DNA from: Vreelandella rituensis
GTDB lineage: Bacteria > Pseudomonadota > Gammaproteobacteria > Pseudomonadales > Halomonadaceae
DNA length: 42,739 nucleotides
Assembly: GCF_003336665.1 (NCBI RefSeq)
Contig: NZ_QPIJ01000010.1
Coordinates: 49,145-91,883 of the forward strand
Reading direction: 5' to 3'
The notes under the pieces were generated by a model. It was not told the DNA's origin, searched no databases, and saw nothing but the letters and a program-made list of their open reading frames with translations. The position numbers and the translations under genes are program-made. Positions 8,107 through 16,761 of this stretch are shown piece by piece; position 1 is the stretch's first letter; each line of letters starts with the position of its first letter.

Positions 8107-8442
8107 ATGAACCTTTATTTTTTGAACTCTCTCATTGATACGTTTCAGCCCTATGTATGGTCGCTTGCGATTGCGCTGATTGTTCTGCTGGGGCTGCACT
8201 TGGCCGCCTATATTCATGGCTACCAATTTCTGGTTTATCGCTGTTATGGCGCGATTATCGCCTCACTGCTGGTCGGTGCCTCCGCCTTCTGGTGGCTTCC
8301 TTTACTGGTCGACTCGCAATTGGCCTACGTGGATTCGTTTTTCGGCTGGGTGGTGCTCGCTACCTGCGCATTCTGGGTGGCAGTAATCGCCTATCTCTAC
8401 CTGCACCCCTTGAGCTTTCTGTTACGCGAGACCCGCGACTGA
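8107..8442 (+). CDS. Small integral membrane protein of unknown function
   Basis: The 111-residue protein has three strongly hydrophobic segments: about 17-35 (VWSLAIALIVLLGLHLAAY), 46-66 (YGAIIASLLVGASAFWWLPLL) and 80-101 (WVVLATCAFWVAVIAYLYL). Its short polar C-terminus ends RETRD. I do not recognise the family. The ribosome site is weak, so the start is uncertain. It precedes the lipocalin gene on the same strand by 54 bp and may be cotranscribed with it. Codon use is like its neighbours. Confidence 0.65.
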   Translation: MNLYFLNSLIDTFQPYVWSLAIALIVLLGLHLAAYIHGYQFLVYRCYGAIIASLLVGASAFWWLPLLVDSQLAYVDSFFGWVVLATCAFWVAVIAYLYLHPLSFLLRETRD

Positions 8443-8496
8443 CCCTGCACCGTCATTCATCACCTTCGTTAATTCCTTGAGTCAGGAGACCAGCTA

Positions 8497-9045
8497 ATGC
8501 GCAAATTGTTATACGCAAGTATCGCCGGGGTGACGCTTTCCGGATGTACCGGCATCCCCAAGGGCACCGAGGCGGTCACTGGCTTTGAACTCGAGCGCTA
8601 TCTTGGCCAATGGTACGAGATCGCCCGTCTGGATCATTCCTTCGAGCGGGGGCTGGATTGCGTCACTGCAGATTACAGCCTGCGCGATGACGAGGGGGTG
8701 CGCGTCATCAATCGTGGCTACAATCTGGAGGAGGGTACTTGGAACGAAGCGGAAGGACGGGCCTATTTCATAGAAGACAAGACCGTTGGAAGGTTGAAAG
8801 TCAGTTTCTTCGGTCCCTTCTATGGTGGGTACAATATTCTTGAACTGGACGAGGACTACGCCTGGGCATTGGTGGCCGGACCAAATCGCGACTACCTGTG
8901 GATACTTTCGCGGACGCCGCAACTCGATCCCCAAGTCGAGCAGCGATTGCGCCAGCGCGCCGCCGAGCTGAACTTTCCGGTAGACGACTTGATCGAGGTG
9001 GAACAAGGCAACGCATGCCCAAATCCTCCAGCCTCCGCCACTTGA
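8497..9045 (+). CDS. blc: Outer-membrane lipoprotein lipocalin Blc
   Basis: The 182-residue protein has a lipoprotein signal with lipobox LSGC (C17). It then shows the lipocalin signature GQWYEIARLDHSFERGL near 42-58, YSLRDDEGVRVINRGYN, and the conserved GPFYGGYNILELDEDYAWALVAGPNRDYLWILSRTP segment, as in E. coli Blc. The family binds fatty acids or lysophospholipids at the outer membrane and is often stress-induced. AGGAG lies 8 nt before the ATG. After lipidation it would be an outer-membrane lipoprotein. Confidence 0.93.
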   Translation: MRKLLYASIAGVTLSGCTGIPKGTEAVTGFELERYLGQWYEIARLDHSFERGLDCVTADYSLRDDEGVRVINRGYNLEEGTWNEAEGRAYFIEDKTVGRLKVSFFGPFYGGYNILELDEDYAWALVAGPNRDYLWILSRTPQLDPQVEQRLRQRAAELNFPVDDLIEVEQGNACPNPPASAT

Positions 9046-9153
9046 AGTGTTCTTTCGCTGAACAAGCTTCCTATGGAACAAGCCAAGCGGTAGCCAGACA
9101 GCCAAGACCCGAAACGACTCGACTAGCCCGGATATCTCAAGGATTATTTTTTT

Positions 9154-9954
9154 ATGACTATCGATGAGTTTTTCCAGCACCTCTGGCACGACTACACCGC
9201 CATGACACCCCAGGCCAAGCGTATCCATGACGCCTTGATCGAAGACGGTGAAACCATCGTCAACGATCACGTGGCCTTTCGCACCTTCGACCGCGGCCCG
9301 ATCACCTTGGCAGCTCTCGAACCTCAGCTGTTGGCGCTGGGGTATACGCCACTTGAGCCTTATGATTTCGAGGCCAAGTACTTGCGTGCCTGGGGCTACC
9401 TTCCACCCCAGCAGGACCAGCCGAGGGTGTTTCTTTCCGAATTGAAGTGCGATGAACTTTCTCTGGAGTCTCAAGCAGTCATTGACCGCCTGGTGGCGCA
9501 AATCGATCCGGATTCAGTCAACACGCCCGAGATCCTGTGGAGCGGTCGCCTATGGGAAGCGCCCACTTTCGATGAATACCGCCTCTTGATGGGAGAAAGC
9601 GAATACGCGGCCTGGCTTTCGATCATCGGGCTAAGGGCCAATCATTTCACCATCAGCGTCAATCATCTGACGCATTACGACACCGTGGAAAAGCTGCTCG
9701 AAAAGGTCGAGTCGCTGGGGTTGAAAATCAACGAATCCGGGGGCCGGGTCAAGGGGTCACCCGAGGCGCTACTGGAACAAGGGTCGACACTTGCAGACCG
9801 CCAGCCGTTCACCTTTGCCGACGGCCAGGTAGAAGAAATCGCCACCTGCTACTACGAATTCGCCAAGCGTTATCCAAAGGCGGATGGCACGCTATTTCAA
9901 GGTTTCGTCGCCGCTAGCGCCGACAAGATATTCGATTCCACCAAAATGTCATGA
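9154..9954 (+). CDS. Short DUF1338 (VOC/HglS-like) metalloenzyme
   Basis: The 266-residue protein belongs to DUF1338, whose studied long-form member HglS (about 460 residues) converts 2-oxoadipate to D-2-hydroxyglutarate using Fe(II) and O2. The HglS metal ligands H70, H226 and E294 and the active-site R74 appear to correspond here to H39 and R43 (NDHVAFR), H164 (ANHFTISVNH) and E235 (CYYEFAKRY). The fold should thus be catalytically competent, but short-form members have no settled substrate. It lies 73 bp upstream of a D-malate/tartrate dehydrogenase on the same strand, so a joint role in 2-hydroxy or 2-oxo acid metabolism is possible but inferred. The upstream SD is AAGGA. Confidence 0.82.
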   Translation: MTIDEFFQHLWHDYTAMTPQAKRIHDALIEDGETIVNDHVAFRTFDRGPITLAALEPQLLALGYTPLEPYDFEAKYLRAWGYLPPQQDQPRVFLSELKCDELSLESQAVIDRLVAQIDPDSVNTPEILWSGRLWEAPTFDEYRLLMGESEYAAWLSIIGLRANHFTISVNHLTHYDTVEKLLEKVESLGLKINESGGRVKGSPEALLEQGSTLADRQPFTFADGQVEEIATCYYEFAKRYPKADGTLFQGFVAASADKIFDSTKMS

Positions 9955-10027
9955 CCGCTCGGTTCATGGTCTTCAGCGAACTTAAAGTAACGGCTGGCCT
10001 CTGTGTCAGTCTGAGGAGTGTTCTTAT

Positions 10028-11113
10028 ATGAGTCACCGTATTGCTGTGATCGCCGGTGACGGCATCGGTATCGAAGTCATCCCCGAAGGGCTGCGCGCAT
10101 TGAAAGCAGTCACCGAACGCTTCGATATTGCGCTTGAGTTTCAGACATTCGACTTCGGCAGCTGCGACTATTATCTCGAACACGGCAAGATGCTGCCGGA
10201 CGACTGGTTCGAGCAGCTCAAGGACTTCGATGCGCTGTTCTACGGGGCGGTGGGCTGGCCGGAAAAAGTACCCGATCACATCTCGCTATGGGGCTCGCTT
10301 TTACAGTTCCGTCGGCGCTTTGACCAGTACATCAATTTGCGCCCCTGCAAGCTCATGCCCGGCATCAAGAGTCCGCTGGCCGGACGTGAGCCGGGCGATA
10401 TCGATTTTTACGTGGTACGCGAAAACACCGAAGGTGAATACTCGAGTGTGGGCGGCAAGATGTTCGAGGGTACCGACCGTGAGGTGGTGATTCAGGATAC
10501 GGTGATGACGCGCACCGGTGTCGACCGGGTGCTCAAGTACGCCTTTGAACTCGCCCAGTCACGCCCTCGAAAGAAGCTCACCTCGGCGACCAAATCCAAT
10601 GGCATCTCGATCACCATGCCCTACTGGGACGAACGCGTGGAAGCAATGGCCACCGGCTACCCCGAAGTCGCTGTGGACAAGTTTCACATCGACATTCTTA
10701 CCGCCAACTTCGTGCTTCACCCGGACTGGTTCGATGTGGTGGTGGGCAGCAACCTGTTCGGCGACATACTTTCGGACCTCGGCCCCGCCTGTACCGGCAC
10801 CATCGGCATCGCTCCCTCGGCCAATATCAATCCGGAAGGCAATTTCCCCAGCCTGTTCGAGCCGGTTCACGGCAGCGCCCCGGACATCGCCGGCAAGGGC
10901 ATCGCCAACCCCATCGGTCAGATCTGGTCGGGGGCGATGATGCTTGAGCACCTGGGCTATCAGAAAGCCGCCGATGCCCTGGTAAAGGCTATCGAGGCGG
11001 TGCTGGAAAGCGGCGACGCCCAAGTATTGACGCCTGACATAGGCGGCAATGGCACCACCCAGAGCCTGGGGCGCGCCATCGCCGAGCGAATTGCCGCTGA
11101 TATCAGCCCTTGA
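10028..11113 (+). CDS. dmlA: D-malate / tartrate dehydrogenase (decarboxylating, NAD-dependent)
   Basis: The 361-residue enzyme belongs to the isocitrate/isopropylmalate dehydrogenase family. It is very close to E. coli DmlA throughout: [61 protein letters not shown], the metal-binding [18 protein letters not shown] and [15 protein letters not shown]. DmlA oxidises D-malate to pyruvate and CO2; the Pseudomonas enzyme also uses tartrate. GAGGAG lies 9-11 nt before the ATG. Its 3' end overlaps the convergent wrbA gene by 11 bp. It lies directly downstream of the DUF1338 enzyme. Confidence 0.9.
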   Translation: MSHRIAVIAGDGIGIEVIPEGLRALKAVTERFDIALEFQTFDFGSCDYYLEHGKMLPDDWFEQLKDFDALFYGAVGWPEKVPDHISLWGSLLQFRRRFDQYINLRPCKLMPGIKSPLAGREPGDIDFYVVRENTEGEYSSVGGKMFEGTDREVVIQDTVMTRTGVDRVLKYAFELAQSRPRKKLTSATKSNGISITMPYWDERVEAMATGYPEVAVDKFHIDILTANFVLHPDWFDVVVGSNLFGDILSDLGPACTGTIGIAPSANINPEGNFPSLFEPVHGSAPDIAGKGIANPIGQIWSGAMMLEHLGYQKAADALVKAIEAVLESGDAQVLTPDIGGNGTTQSLGRAIAERIAADISP

Positions 11114-11702
11114 GCTTCGCGGTAATTCCTGCCACATACTCGCCCTGAAAACGGGCGATCTTGAGCTCACGCTCATCGGGTTGGCGCGAACCGTCGGCGC
11201 CGGCCATGGTGGAGGCTCCATAGGGTGTTCCGCCACTGGCCTTGGAAATATCGAACTGTTCCTCGATACCATAGCCGATCGGCACGATCACCATGCCGTG
11301 GTGCGCCAGCGTCGTCCAGGTGGAGGTAATGGTCATTTCCTCGCCACCGCCGGTACCGGTGGAAGTGAAGACGCTGGCCACCTTGCCGCGCAGGGCGCCC
11401 TTGAACCACAGCCCGCCGGTCTGATCGAAAAAGGTGCGCACCTGTCCGGTCATGTTGCCAAAGCGCGTGGGCGTTCCCACGATGATGGCATCAAAGTCGG
11501 CAAGTTCCGCGGGGGTGGCTTCCTCTGTATCGAAGTCCTGCTTGCCGCCGGCCTTTTGGTAAGCCTCAGGGTCCATGGTTTCCGGTACACGCTTGAGCGT
11601 CACTTCCACTCCCTCGACGGCCTTGGCGCCTTCCGCTACGGCCTTCGCCATGGTATCGATATGTCCGTACATGGAATAGTAAAGTACCAGAACCTTTGTC
11701 AT
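11103..11702 (-). CDS. wrbA: NAD(P)H:quinone oxidoreductase WrbA
   Basis: The 199-residue flavodoxin-like protein has the FMN phosphate loop in [12 protein letters not shown], the WrbA segment [25 protein letters not shown] and [11 protein letters not shown]. WrbA is a tetrameric FMN enzyme that reduces quinones by two electrons and protects against redox cycling. The start is ATG 11702, preceded by AAGGAG; a longer in-frame extension has no support. It converges with dmlA and the two coding ends overlap by 11 bp. From 11703 to 11933 upstream I see no gene. Confidence 0.95.
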   Translation of the reverse strand: MTKVLVLYYSMYGHIDTMAKAVAEGAKAVEGVEVTLKRVPETMDPEAYQKAGGKQDFDTEEATPAELADFDAIIVGTPTRFGNMTGQVRTFFDQTGGLWFKGALRGKVASVFTSTGTGGGEEMTITSTWTTLAHHGMVIVPIGYGIEEQFDISKASGGTPYGASTMAGADGSRQPDERELKIARFQGEYVAGITAKLKG

Positions 11703-11933
11703 GAACTGACTCCTTGCTGTGATTGATAGCTGTGATGGATCGCTGCGGTGAATACCAAGGGAATGCTCATGGACGATTGGCCAGAACACCAGCTTTCAAG
11801 ATAGACGAGTTGACGGCTGAAAAAAGCGAAGGTTTTCGATGCCTTGATGCGATTTTCTCGATAGAACTCGCCCAGCCAGCGATATACACCCGGCTTGCGC
11901 TCCTTCCTCCTTGTCGCTATTAATAGAGAACGT

Positions 11934-11974
11934 TGATTGAACCCTCCGACGATTCATTCAAAGAATAGAATCGC
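11934..11974 (-). repeat. Solitary 41-bp right end of an IS200/IS605-type element
   Basis: This 41-bp stretch is identical to 42480-42520, which lies at the end of a tnpB gene. It contains an imperfect hairpin, CGATTCATTC-AAA-GAATAGAATCG, whose 3' arm carries one bulged A, typical of the ends recognised by Y1 transposases. Outside the 41 bp the two copies share nothing obvious. No tnpB or tnpA remnant is present here. The hairpin ends 36 bp before the hemerythrin ATG and so lies in that gene's upstream region. Confidence 0.75.
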
Positions 11975-12010
11975 AGAATGCGGCAGAATTTTGTTCAATG
12001 GAGGCACGGC

Positions 12011-12451
12011 ATGACGATTTTCGAAGCGCTACGCCAAGACCACGAGATTCAGCGCGACTTGCTCAACCGGCTGGTTGCCACTCATGGGGCCAGCGAGGAG
12101 CGCGATACGCTTTATAAAAGAGTACGCACTGAGTTGCACTCCCACGCCGCAGCCGAAGAGCGAGCGCTTTACGTACCCATGCTGGAAGTTGATCTGACCC
12201 AGGAAAAGGCCCGTCACAGCATCGCCGAGCATCACGAAATCGATGAATTGCTCGAACGCCTGGATGAGACTGACTACAGCGCCACCAGCTGGCTGACCCA
12301 CGCCAAGCAGCTTCAGCATCTGGTGACTCATCATCTCGATGAAGAAGAACAGGAAGTATTCCAGCTAGCCGGACGCGGCCTTGCCGACGACCAAAAAACA
12401 GCGCTGGCCGACGAATACCAGCAAGAAATGCAGCGACAACGAGACGCCTGA
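12011..12451 (+). CDS. Hemerythrin (HHE cation-binding) domain protein
   Basis: The 146-residue, all-helical protein has spaced His/Glu ligands: QDHEIQ near 10, ELHSHAAAEERALY near 40-53, IAEHHEIDELL near 72 and HLVTHHLDEEEQEVF near 102-117. Such proteins bind a di-iron centre and are linked to O2, nitric oxide or iron handling and to stress. GGAGGCACGGC precedes the ATG at 12011; a start at 11978 would give 11 extra residues without an SD. The stop codon is immediately followed by the astE ATG, so the two are probably translated together, although no functional link is known. Confidence 0.88.
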   Translation: MTIFEALRQDHEIQRDLLNRLVATHGASEERDTLYKRVRTELHSHAAAEERALYVPMLEVDLTQEKARHSIAEHHEIDELLERLDETDYSATSWLTHAKQLQHLVTHHLDEEEQEVFQLAGRGLADDQKTALADEYQQEMQRQRDA

Positions 12452-13438
12452 ATGTTGAACGATTGGCTGGATGCCGCCTTGGGTGGCGATGAAACCAGCG
12501 TCTTGAGCGGCAACCTGCCCTTCGGGCGTTATTGCTCCCCCGCACCGGGCATTCTGGAACTTATCCCTATCCAACCACGCCCTGACGCACACGCCTGTGT
12601 CATCTCCGCCGCCATTCACGGCAATGAAACCGCCCCGGTGGAGCTTGTCGGTGAACTGCTGGCGGGGATTGAAGCCGGCACACTTTATCTAGGTGCGCCG
12701 GTACTGATCATTCTGGGTAACCTTGAGGCGCTGGCGAACAACGAACGCTTTATCACCACCAATCTCAACCGACTTTTCAAACGCGGCCTGGAAGAAGCCG
12801 GTGGTGAACCCACCCGTGCTCGGGAACTCATGGCGGCCGTGGACAGGTTCTATCAATCCCATGCCGATTTTTCCGCCCTGCACTACGATCTGCATACCGC
12901 CATTCGTGAGAGCCGTTATCCGCGTTTCGTGGTGGAACCGTTTGCCGAGACGCCTACCCAGCCTGAACAATGGCAGTGGCTGGCCGCGGCCGACATCCAG
13001 GCAGTCTTGCGTCAACATCAGCCCAGCTGGACGTTTTCCCACTATTCGCGGCACTACCACGGCGCCCAGGCGTTTACCCTTGAACTCGGCCGGGTTGCGC
13101 CCTTTGGTGGCAATGACCTTGAGTCACTAGCACCTTTTCTTGGGCTGTTGGAAGCCTTGGTAAAAGGGGAGCCGCCCGCCACGGCAGACCCCCAGCACAT
13201 GGCGTTCTTCCAGGTGACCCATGAGATAAAACGCCATTCGATGGACTTTCAGCTGTGCTTTGCCGAGGATATTCCCAACTTCACGGCGTTTCCACCGGGT
13301 ACCTGTCTGGCTCGGGACAGTACGGCAGGTGAGTTTCGTGTGGAGGAAACACCCCTTTACGTCGTATTTCCCAATGCTCGGGTGGCGCTGGGCGAACGTG
13401 CGGCACTGCTGGCAACACCCACTACCAAAGTCGAATAA
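12452..13438 (+). CDS. astE: Succinylglutamate desuccinylase AstE
   Basis: The 328-residue zinc hydrolase has HGNET (H56, E59) and YDLHTAI (H148), the three zinc ligands of the AstE/aspartoacylase family, and the segment FTLELGRVAPFG. AstE catalyses the last step of the arginine succinyltransferase pathway, cleaving N-succinylglutamate to glutamate and succinate. No other ast gene is in the window. The next four genes encode a basic-amino-acid transporter, which fits arginine use. The ATG follows the hemerythrin stop with no gap. Confidence 0.92.
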   Translation: MLNDWLDAALGGDETSVLSGNLPFGRYCSPAPGILELIPIQPRPDAHACVISAAIHGNETAPVELVGELLAGIEAGTLYLGAPVLIILGNLEALANNERFITTNLNRLFKRGLEEAGGEPTRARELMAAVDRFYQSHADFSALHYDLHTAIRESRYPRFVVEPFAETPTQPEQWQWLAAADIQAVLRQHQPSWTFSHYSRHYHGAQAFTLELGRVAPFGGNDLESLAPFLGLLEALVKGEPPATADPQHMAFFQVTHEIKRHSMDFQLCFAEDIPNFTAFPPGTCLARDSTAGEFRVEETPLYVVFPNARVALGERAALLATPTTKVE

Positions 13439-13525
13439 CCAAAATACTACCGTTGACGCCTCTCTGACGCCATGGCTGTTAGAATCGCCTCCTTTTCGCG
13501 CCACCCCCGTATTGGAGCCTATGTC

Positions 13526-14296
13526 ATGGCCGCTACGCCTATTCCCCTTGAAGTGCGCAACATCAAGAAGCGCTTCGGCGAGACAGAGGTGCTCAAAGGT
13601 CTCTCACTGAAAGCCCACAAAGGTGATGTCATCACCTTGATTGGAGCCTCGGGGTCAGGCAAGAGCACCTTTCTGCGTTGCATGAACTTGTTGGAACAAC
13701 CCGATGAAGGCGACCTGCTGCTTCACGGAGAGGAAATACGCTTCAAGCAGACGCGTTACGGTCGCGAACCAGCGGACTGGAAGCAGGTAGTACGCATGCG
13801 TGCCAAGCTTTCCATGGTCTTTCAAAGCTTCAACCTCTGGGCTCACATGACGCTTCTGGAAAACATCATAGAAGCCCCGATTCATGTGTTGGGCCAGCCG
13901 AAAAAAGCGGCTATCGAACAGGCTCACGCCTTGCTCGAACGCGTTGGCTTGACGGCGCGTGCCGATGCCTACCCTGCCCAGATGTCAGGCGGGCAGCAGC
14001 AACGCGGCGCCATCGCCCGCGCCTTGGCGATGAATCCGGAAGTGATGCTGTTCGACGAACCCACCTCGGCACTTGACCCCGAACTGGTCGGGGATGTGCT
14101 CAAGGTCATGCGCGACCTTGCCGATGAAGGCCGCACCATGGTGGTGGTCACTCATGAGATGGGCTTCGCGCGCGATGTATCCAGCCAGGTGATTTACCTG
14201 CACCAGGGGCTCGTCGAGGAAGCCGGCCACCCCAAGGAAGTGCTCGATAACCCGCAATCCCCGCGCCTGAAACAATTTCTGGCCCCTAAATACTGA
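13526..14296 (+). CDS. Basic amino-acid ABC transporter ATP-binding protein (HisP/AotP-like)
   Basis: The 256-residue ATPase has Walker [10 protein letters not shown] at 40-48, the Q-loop in [12 protein letters not shown], signature [16 protein letters not shown], Walker [15 protein letters not shown] and the switch His in VVVTHEMGF. The spacing and the inserted segment [24 protein letters not shown] are typical of the HisP/ArtP/OccP group that imports arginine, ornithine, lysine or histidine. GGAG lies 8 nt before ATG 13526. It is first in a four-gene set (ATPase, two permeases, binding protein) beginning 87 bp after astE. Confidence 0.93.
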   Translation: MAATPIPLEVRNIKKRFGETEVLKGLSLKAHKGDVITLIGASGSGKSTFLRCMNLLEQPDEGDLLLHGEEIRFKQTRYGREPADWKQVVRMRAKLSMVFQSFNLWAHMTLLENIIEAPIHVLGQPKKAAIEQAHALLERVGLTARADAYPAQMSGGQQQRGAIARALAMNPEVMLFDEPTSALDPELVGDVLKVMRDLADEGRTMVVVTHEMGFARDVSSQVIYLHQGLVEEAGHPKEVLDNPQSPRLKQFLAPKY

Positions 14297-14313
14297 CGCC
14301 TGCGAGGCTTAGC

Positions 14314-15015
14314 ATGCTCGACCTGCAAGGTTACGGCCCCCGCCTGCTCGAAGGTGCCGGGGTCACCATCCAGCTGGCGCTGCTGTCGCTGGCGCTGGCA
14401 TTGGTACTGGGGCTTATCACAGCCAGTGCCAAGATGTCCCGCAACCGCTTGATCCATGCAATCGCCACCGTTTACACCACGCTGATTCGGGGTGTACCGG
14501 ACCTGGTGCTGATGATGTTGTTGTTTTTCGGCGGCCAGATGGGGGTCAACGTCATCAGCGACATGCTCTACGACAGTTTCGAGATAGATTATTACATCAG
14601 TTTCAACGCCTTTGCCGCCGGGGTGCTCACCATCGGTTTCATCTTCGGCGCCTACATGGGCGAAACCTTTCGCGGCGCCTTCATGGCGGTGGATAACGGC
14701 CAGATAGAAGCCGGACGTGCCTATGGCATGAACAACTGGCTGGTGTTTCGCCGAATCCGCTTTCCACAGATGATGCGCCACGCCCTTCCCGGGCTTTCCA
14801 ATAATTGGATGGTGCTGCTCAAGACCACCGCCCTGGTCTCGGTCATCGGTTTGAGCGATATGGTGAGGGTAGCTGCAGAAGCATCACGCGCCACTCACGA
14901 ACCGTTTGTTTTTCTGCTGCCGGTGGCCGCGGCCTATCTAATGATCGCCAGCGTCTCCGAATGGATCTTCGCGCGGTTGCAAAAGCGCTACAACATCGGC
15001 TTCGGAGGGCACTGA
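14314..15015 (+). CDS. Basic amino-acid ABC transporter permease, HisQ/AotQ type
   Basis: The 233-residue membrane protein has the polar amino-acid permease pattern: LLEGAGVTIQLALLSLALALVLGL at the N-terminus, TLIRGVPDLVLMMLLFFG, and the ATPase-contact loop EAGRAYGMNNWLVFRRIRFPQMMRHALPGLSNNW. About five transmembrane helices are expected. It would pair with the next permease to form the inner-membrane channel. GCGAGG precedes the start, 17 bp after the ATPase gene. Confidence 0.92.
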   Translation: MLDLQGYGPRLLEGAGVTIQLALLSLALALVLGLITASAKMSRNRLIHAIATVYTTLIRGVPDLVLMMLLFFGGQMGVNVISDMLYDSFEIDYYISFNAFAAGVLTIGFIFGAYMGETFRGAFMAVDNGQIEAGRAYGMNNWLVFRRIRFPQMMRHALPGLSNNWMVLLKTTALVSVIGLSDMVRVAAEASRATHEPFVFLLPVAAAYLMIASVSEWIFARLQKRYNIGFGGH

Positions 15016-15016
15016 C

Positions 15017-15745
15017 ATGCTGGATATTTCCGCCTGGTTCAACGATCTTCTGGCCGGCAATCTGATCTTTACCGCCCAGACCCTGGGCTATTATTGGGAA
15101 GGCCTGGTTACCACCACCCAGCTGGTTTTTCTCTCCTTGGTAATAGGTCTGGTAATGGCGGTGCCGCTGGCGGTGCTCCGCGGCTCGAAGCATCCATGGA
15201 TTCGCCTGCCGATCTATTTTTACACCTACGTGTTTCGCGGCACACCGCTGCTGATTCAGCTGTATATCATTTACTACGGGGTGGTGTTCGTCGACGGCAT
15301 TCAGGATTCTTTCCTTTGGCCGGTGTTGCGTGAAGCCTTCTATCCCGCGCTGATTGCCTTCACCCTGAACACCGCCGCCTACACCACCGAAATCTTCCAC
15401 GGCGCCATCAAAGCCACCGCCCGTGGCGAGATTGAAGCCGCCCGCGCCTATGGCATGTCACAGAACCTGATGATGCGGCGCATAATTCTTCCCAGCGCCT
15501 TTCGGCGAGCGCTGCCTGCCTACGGCAACGAAGTGATCTTCATGCTGCACGCCAGCGCTATCGCCAGTGTGGTCACCCTGATGGACCTGACCGGGGCGGC
15601 CCGTTTCGTCTATGCGCGTTATTACGCGCCTTTCGAAGCCTTCCTGTTCGTGGCGGCGATTTACCTCTGCCTGACCTTCGCGATCTTGTATTTCTTTCGC
15701 TTTCTGGAGAAAAAGTTGCTGGCACACCTCAGGCCACTCAGCTGA
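15017..15745 (+). CDS. Basic amino-acid ABC transporter permease, HisM/AotM type
   Basis: The 242-residue partner permease has EGLVTTTQLVFLSLVIGLVMAVPLAVLRGS, YVFRGTPLLIQLYIIYYG and the coupling loop EIEAARAYGMSQNLMMRRIILPSAFRRALPAYGNE. The ATG lies 1 bp after the stop of the first permease, and GGAGGG just upstream is inside that gene, so translation is likely coupled. It ends with a charged EKKLLAHLRPLS tail. Confidence 0.92.
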   Translation: MLDISAWFNDLLAGNLIFTAQTLGYYWEGLVTTTQLVFLSLVIGLVMAVPLAVLRGSKHPWIRLPIYFYTYVFRGTPLLIQLYIIYYGVVFVDGIQDSFLWPVLREAFYPALIAFTLNTAAYTTEIFHGAIKATARGEIEAARAYGMSQNLMMRRIILPSAFRRALPAYGNEVIFMLHASAIASVVTLMDLTGAARFVYARYYAPFEAFLFVAAIYLCLTFAILYFFRFLEKKLLAHLRPLS

Positions 15746-15825
15746 GCCGAGAACGCCTGGATCAAACAAACGTTGGTTCCTCGTTGGACAAATACTTTGC
15801 CTCTTCCGCATCCTGGGTTAGGTTA

Positions 15826-15839
15826 ATGGTGATCACCAT
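15826..15839. promoter_or_regulatory. Perfect 14-bp palindrome upstream of the binding-protein gene
   Basis: ATGGTGATCACCAT is an uninterrupted palindrome 32 bp before the ATG at 15871, between the permease and the binding-protein genes. Its size and position suit a dimeric regulator or a short leader hairpin. Binding proteins are usually made in excess of permeases, so a separate control point would make sense. No regulator can be named. Confidence 0.35.
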
Positions 15840-15870
15840 CAGGTGAACCTCTCTCGAAAGGAGTCAATTG

Positions 15871-16641
15871 ATGAAGAAGTTGTTGAGCGTTTCTCTACTC
15901 GGCCTGGCGGTTGCCGCCACTACCGCTCAGGCTCGCGATTATGATCATGTCCGTATCGGCGTCGATGTTCCCTACGAGCCGATGGAATACCGCACCCCCG
16001 AAGGCGAGCTGACCGGGTTCGACATCGACCTGGGCAACGAGCTTTGCGAGCGGGTCGGTGTGACCTGTGAATGGATCGAACAGGAGTGGGATGGCATCGT
16101 CCCCGGCTTATTGGCGCGTAATTACGACGCTATCATGTCCTCGATGACCATCAACGATGAACGCCGCCAGACGGTGCTGTTTTCCGAGCCTTACTTCACA
16201 CCGCCCTCCGCCTGGTTCGCCCCGGCCACCAGCGAACTGGAAGAAACCTCCCAGGAAAGTCTCGAAGGCAAGACCATCGGCGTGCAACGCGGCACCCTGC
16301 AGGACAATTACGTCACTGACATGTACGGCAGCGTCGCCGATATCAACCGCTACTCCACCGCCGATGACATGGTGCTGGACATGGAAGCCGAGCGTCTGGA
16401 TATCGTCTTTCTTGACTACCCCGTTGGCAAATCCACCCTGATCGATAGCGAAAACCGTGCCTACCAGGTAATCGGCGAGAAAATCACCGAACCCAAGGAG
16501 TACTTCGGTGACGGCTTTGGTATCGCCTTCCGTCAACGTGATGAAGCCTTGGCCGAGCGTTTCAACGAGGCCTTGGAAGAAGTGCAGCAAGACGGCACCT
16601 ACGATGAAATTCATCAGAAATACTTCGGTGAAGAAGAATAA
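15871..16641 (+). CDS. Basic amino-acid periplasmic binding protein (HisJ/ArgT/AotJ-like)
   Basis: The 256-residue protein has a signal peptide cut after AQA (about residue 22), then VRIGVDVPYEPMEYRTPEGELTGFDIDLGNELCERVGVTCEW, the family-3 binding-protein signature. Motifs PGLLARNYDAIMSSMTINDERRQTVLFSEPYF and IGVQRGTLQDNYV match the lysine/arginine/ornithine/histidine group. AAAGGAG lies 7 nt before ATG 15871. A 125-bp gap with a palindrome separates it from the permeases. A long hairpin at 16691-16727 follows. Confidence 0.93.
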   Translation: MKKLLSVSLLGLAVAATTAQARDYDHVRIGVDVPYEPMEYRTPEGELTGFDIDLGNELCERVGVTCEWIEQEWDGIVPGLLARNYDAIMSSMTINDERRQTVLFSEPYFTPPSAWFAPATSELEETSQESLEGKTIGVQRGTLQDNYVTDMYGSVADINRYSTADDMVLDMEAERLDIVFLDYPVGKSTLIDSENRAYQVIGEKITEPKEYFGDGFGIAFRQRDEALAERFNEALEEVQQDGTYDEIHQKYFGEEE

Positions 16642-16690
16642 GCGCTTAGCCCCTTCACATTAGTCTTGCCAAACAGTCGTCTTGCCAAAC

Positions 16691-16727
16691 AACAGGCCGC
16701 TTCAGCCAAGCTCTGAAGCGGCCTGTT
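16691..16727. terminator. Bidirectional hairpin terminator between the transporter and phaC
   Basis: AACAGGCCGCTTCAG at 16691-16705 pairs perfectly with 16713-16727 across a 7-nt loop, between two convergent genes. The T-content after the stem is modest on either strand, so termination strength is uncertain. Just upstream the segment GTCTTGCCAAACA occurs twice in tandem. Confidence 0.6.
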
Positions 16728-16761
16728 CGAGAGACCCCAAAAGCGCTTACTCCTGCAACCC

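Noticed and set aside
8509..9501. 330-codon minus-strand frame
   Set aside because: It is antisense to the lipocalin and the DUF1338 gene, both clearly coding.
11723..11923. 66-codon plus-strand frame between wrbA and hemerythrin
   Set aside because: It has no ribosome site or family pattern, and its composition looks noncoding.
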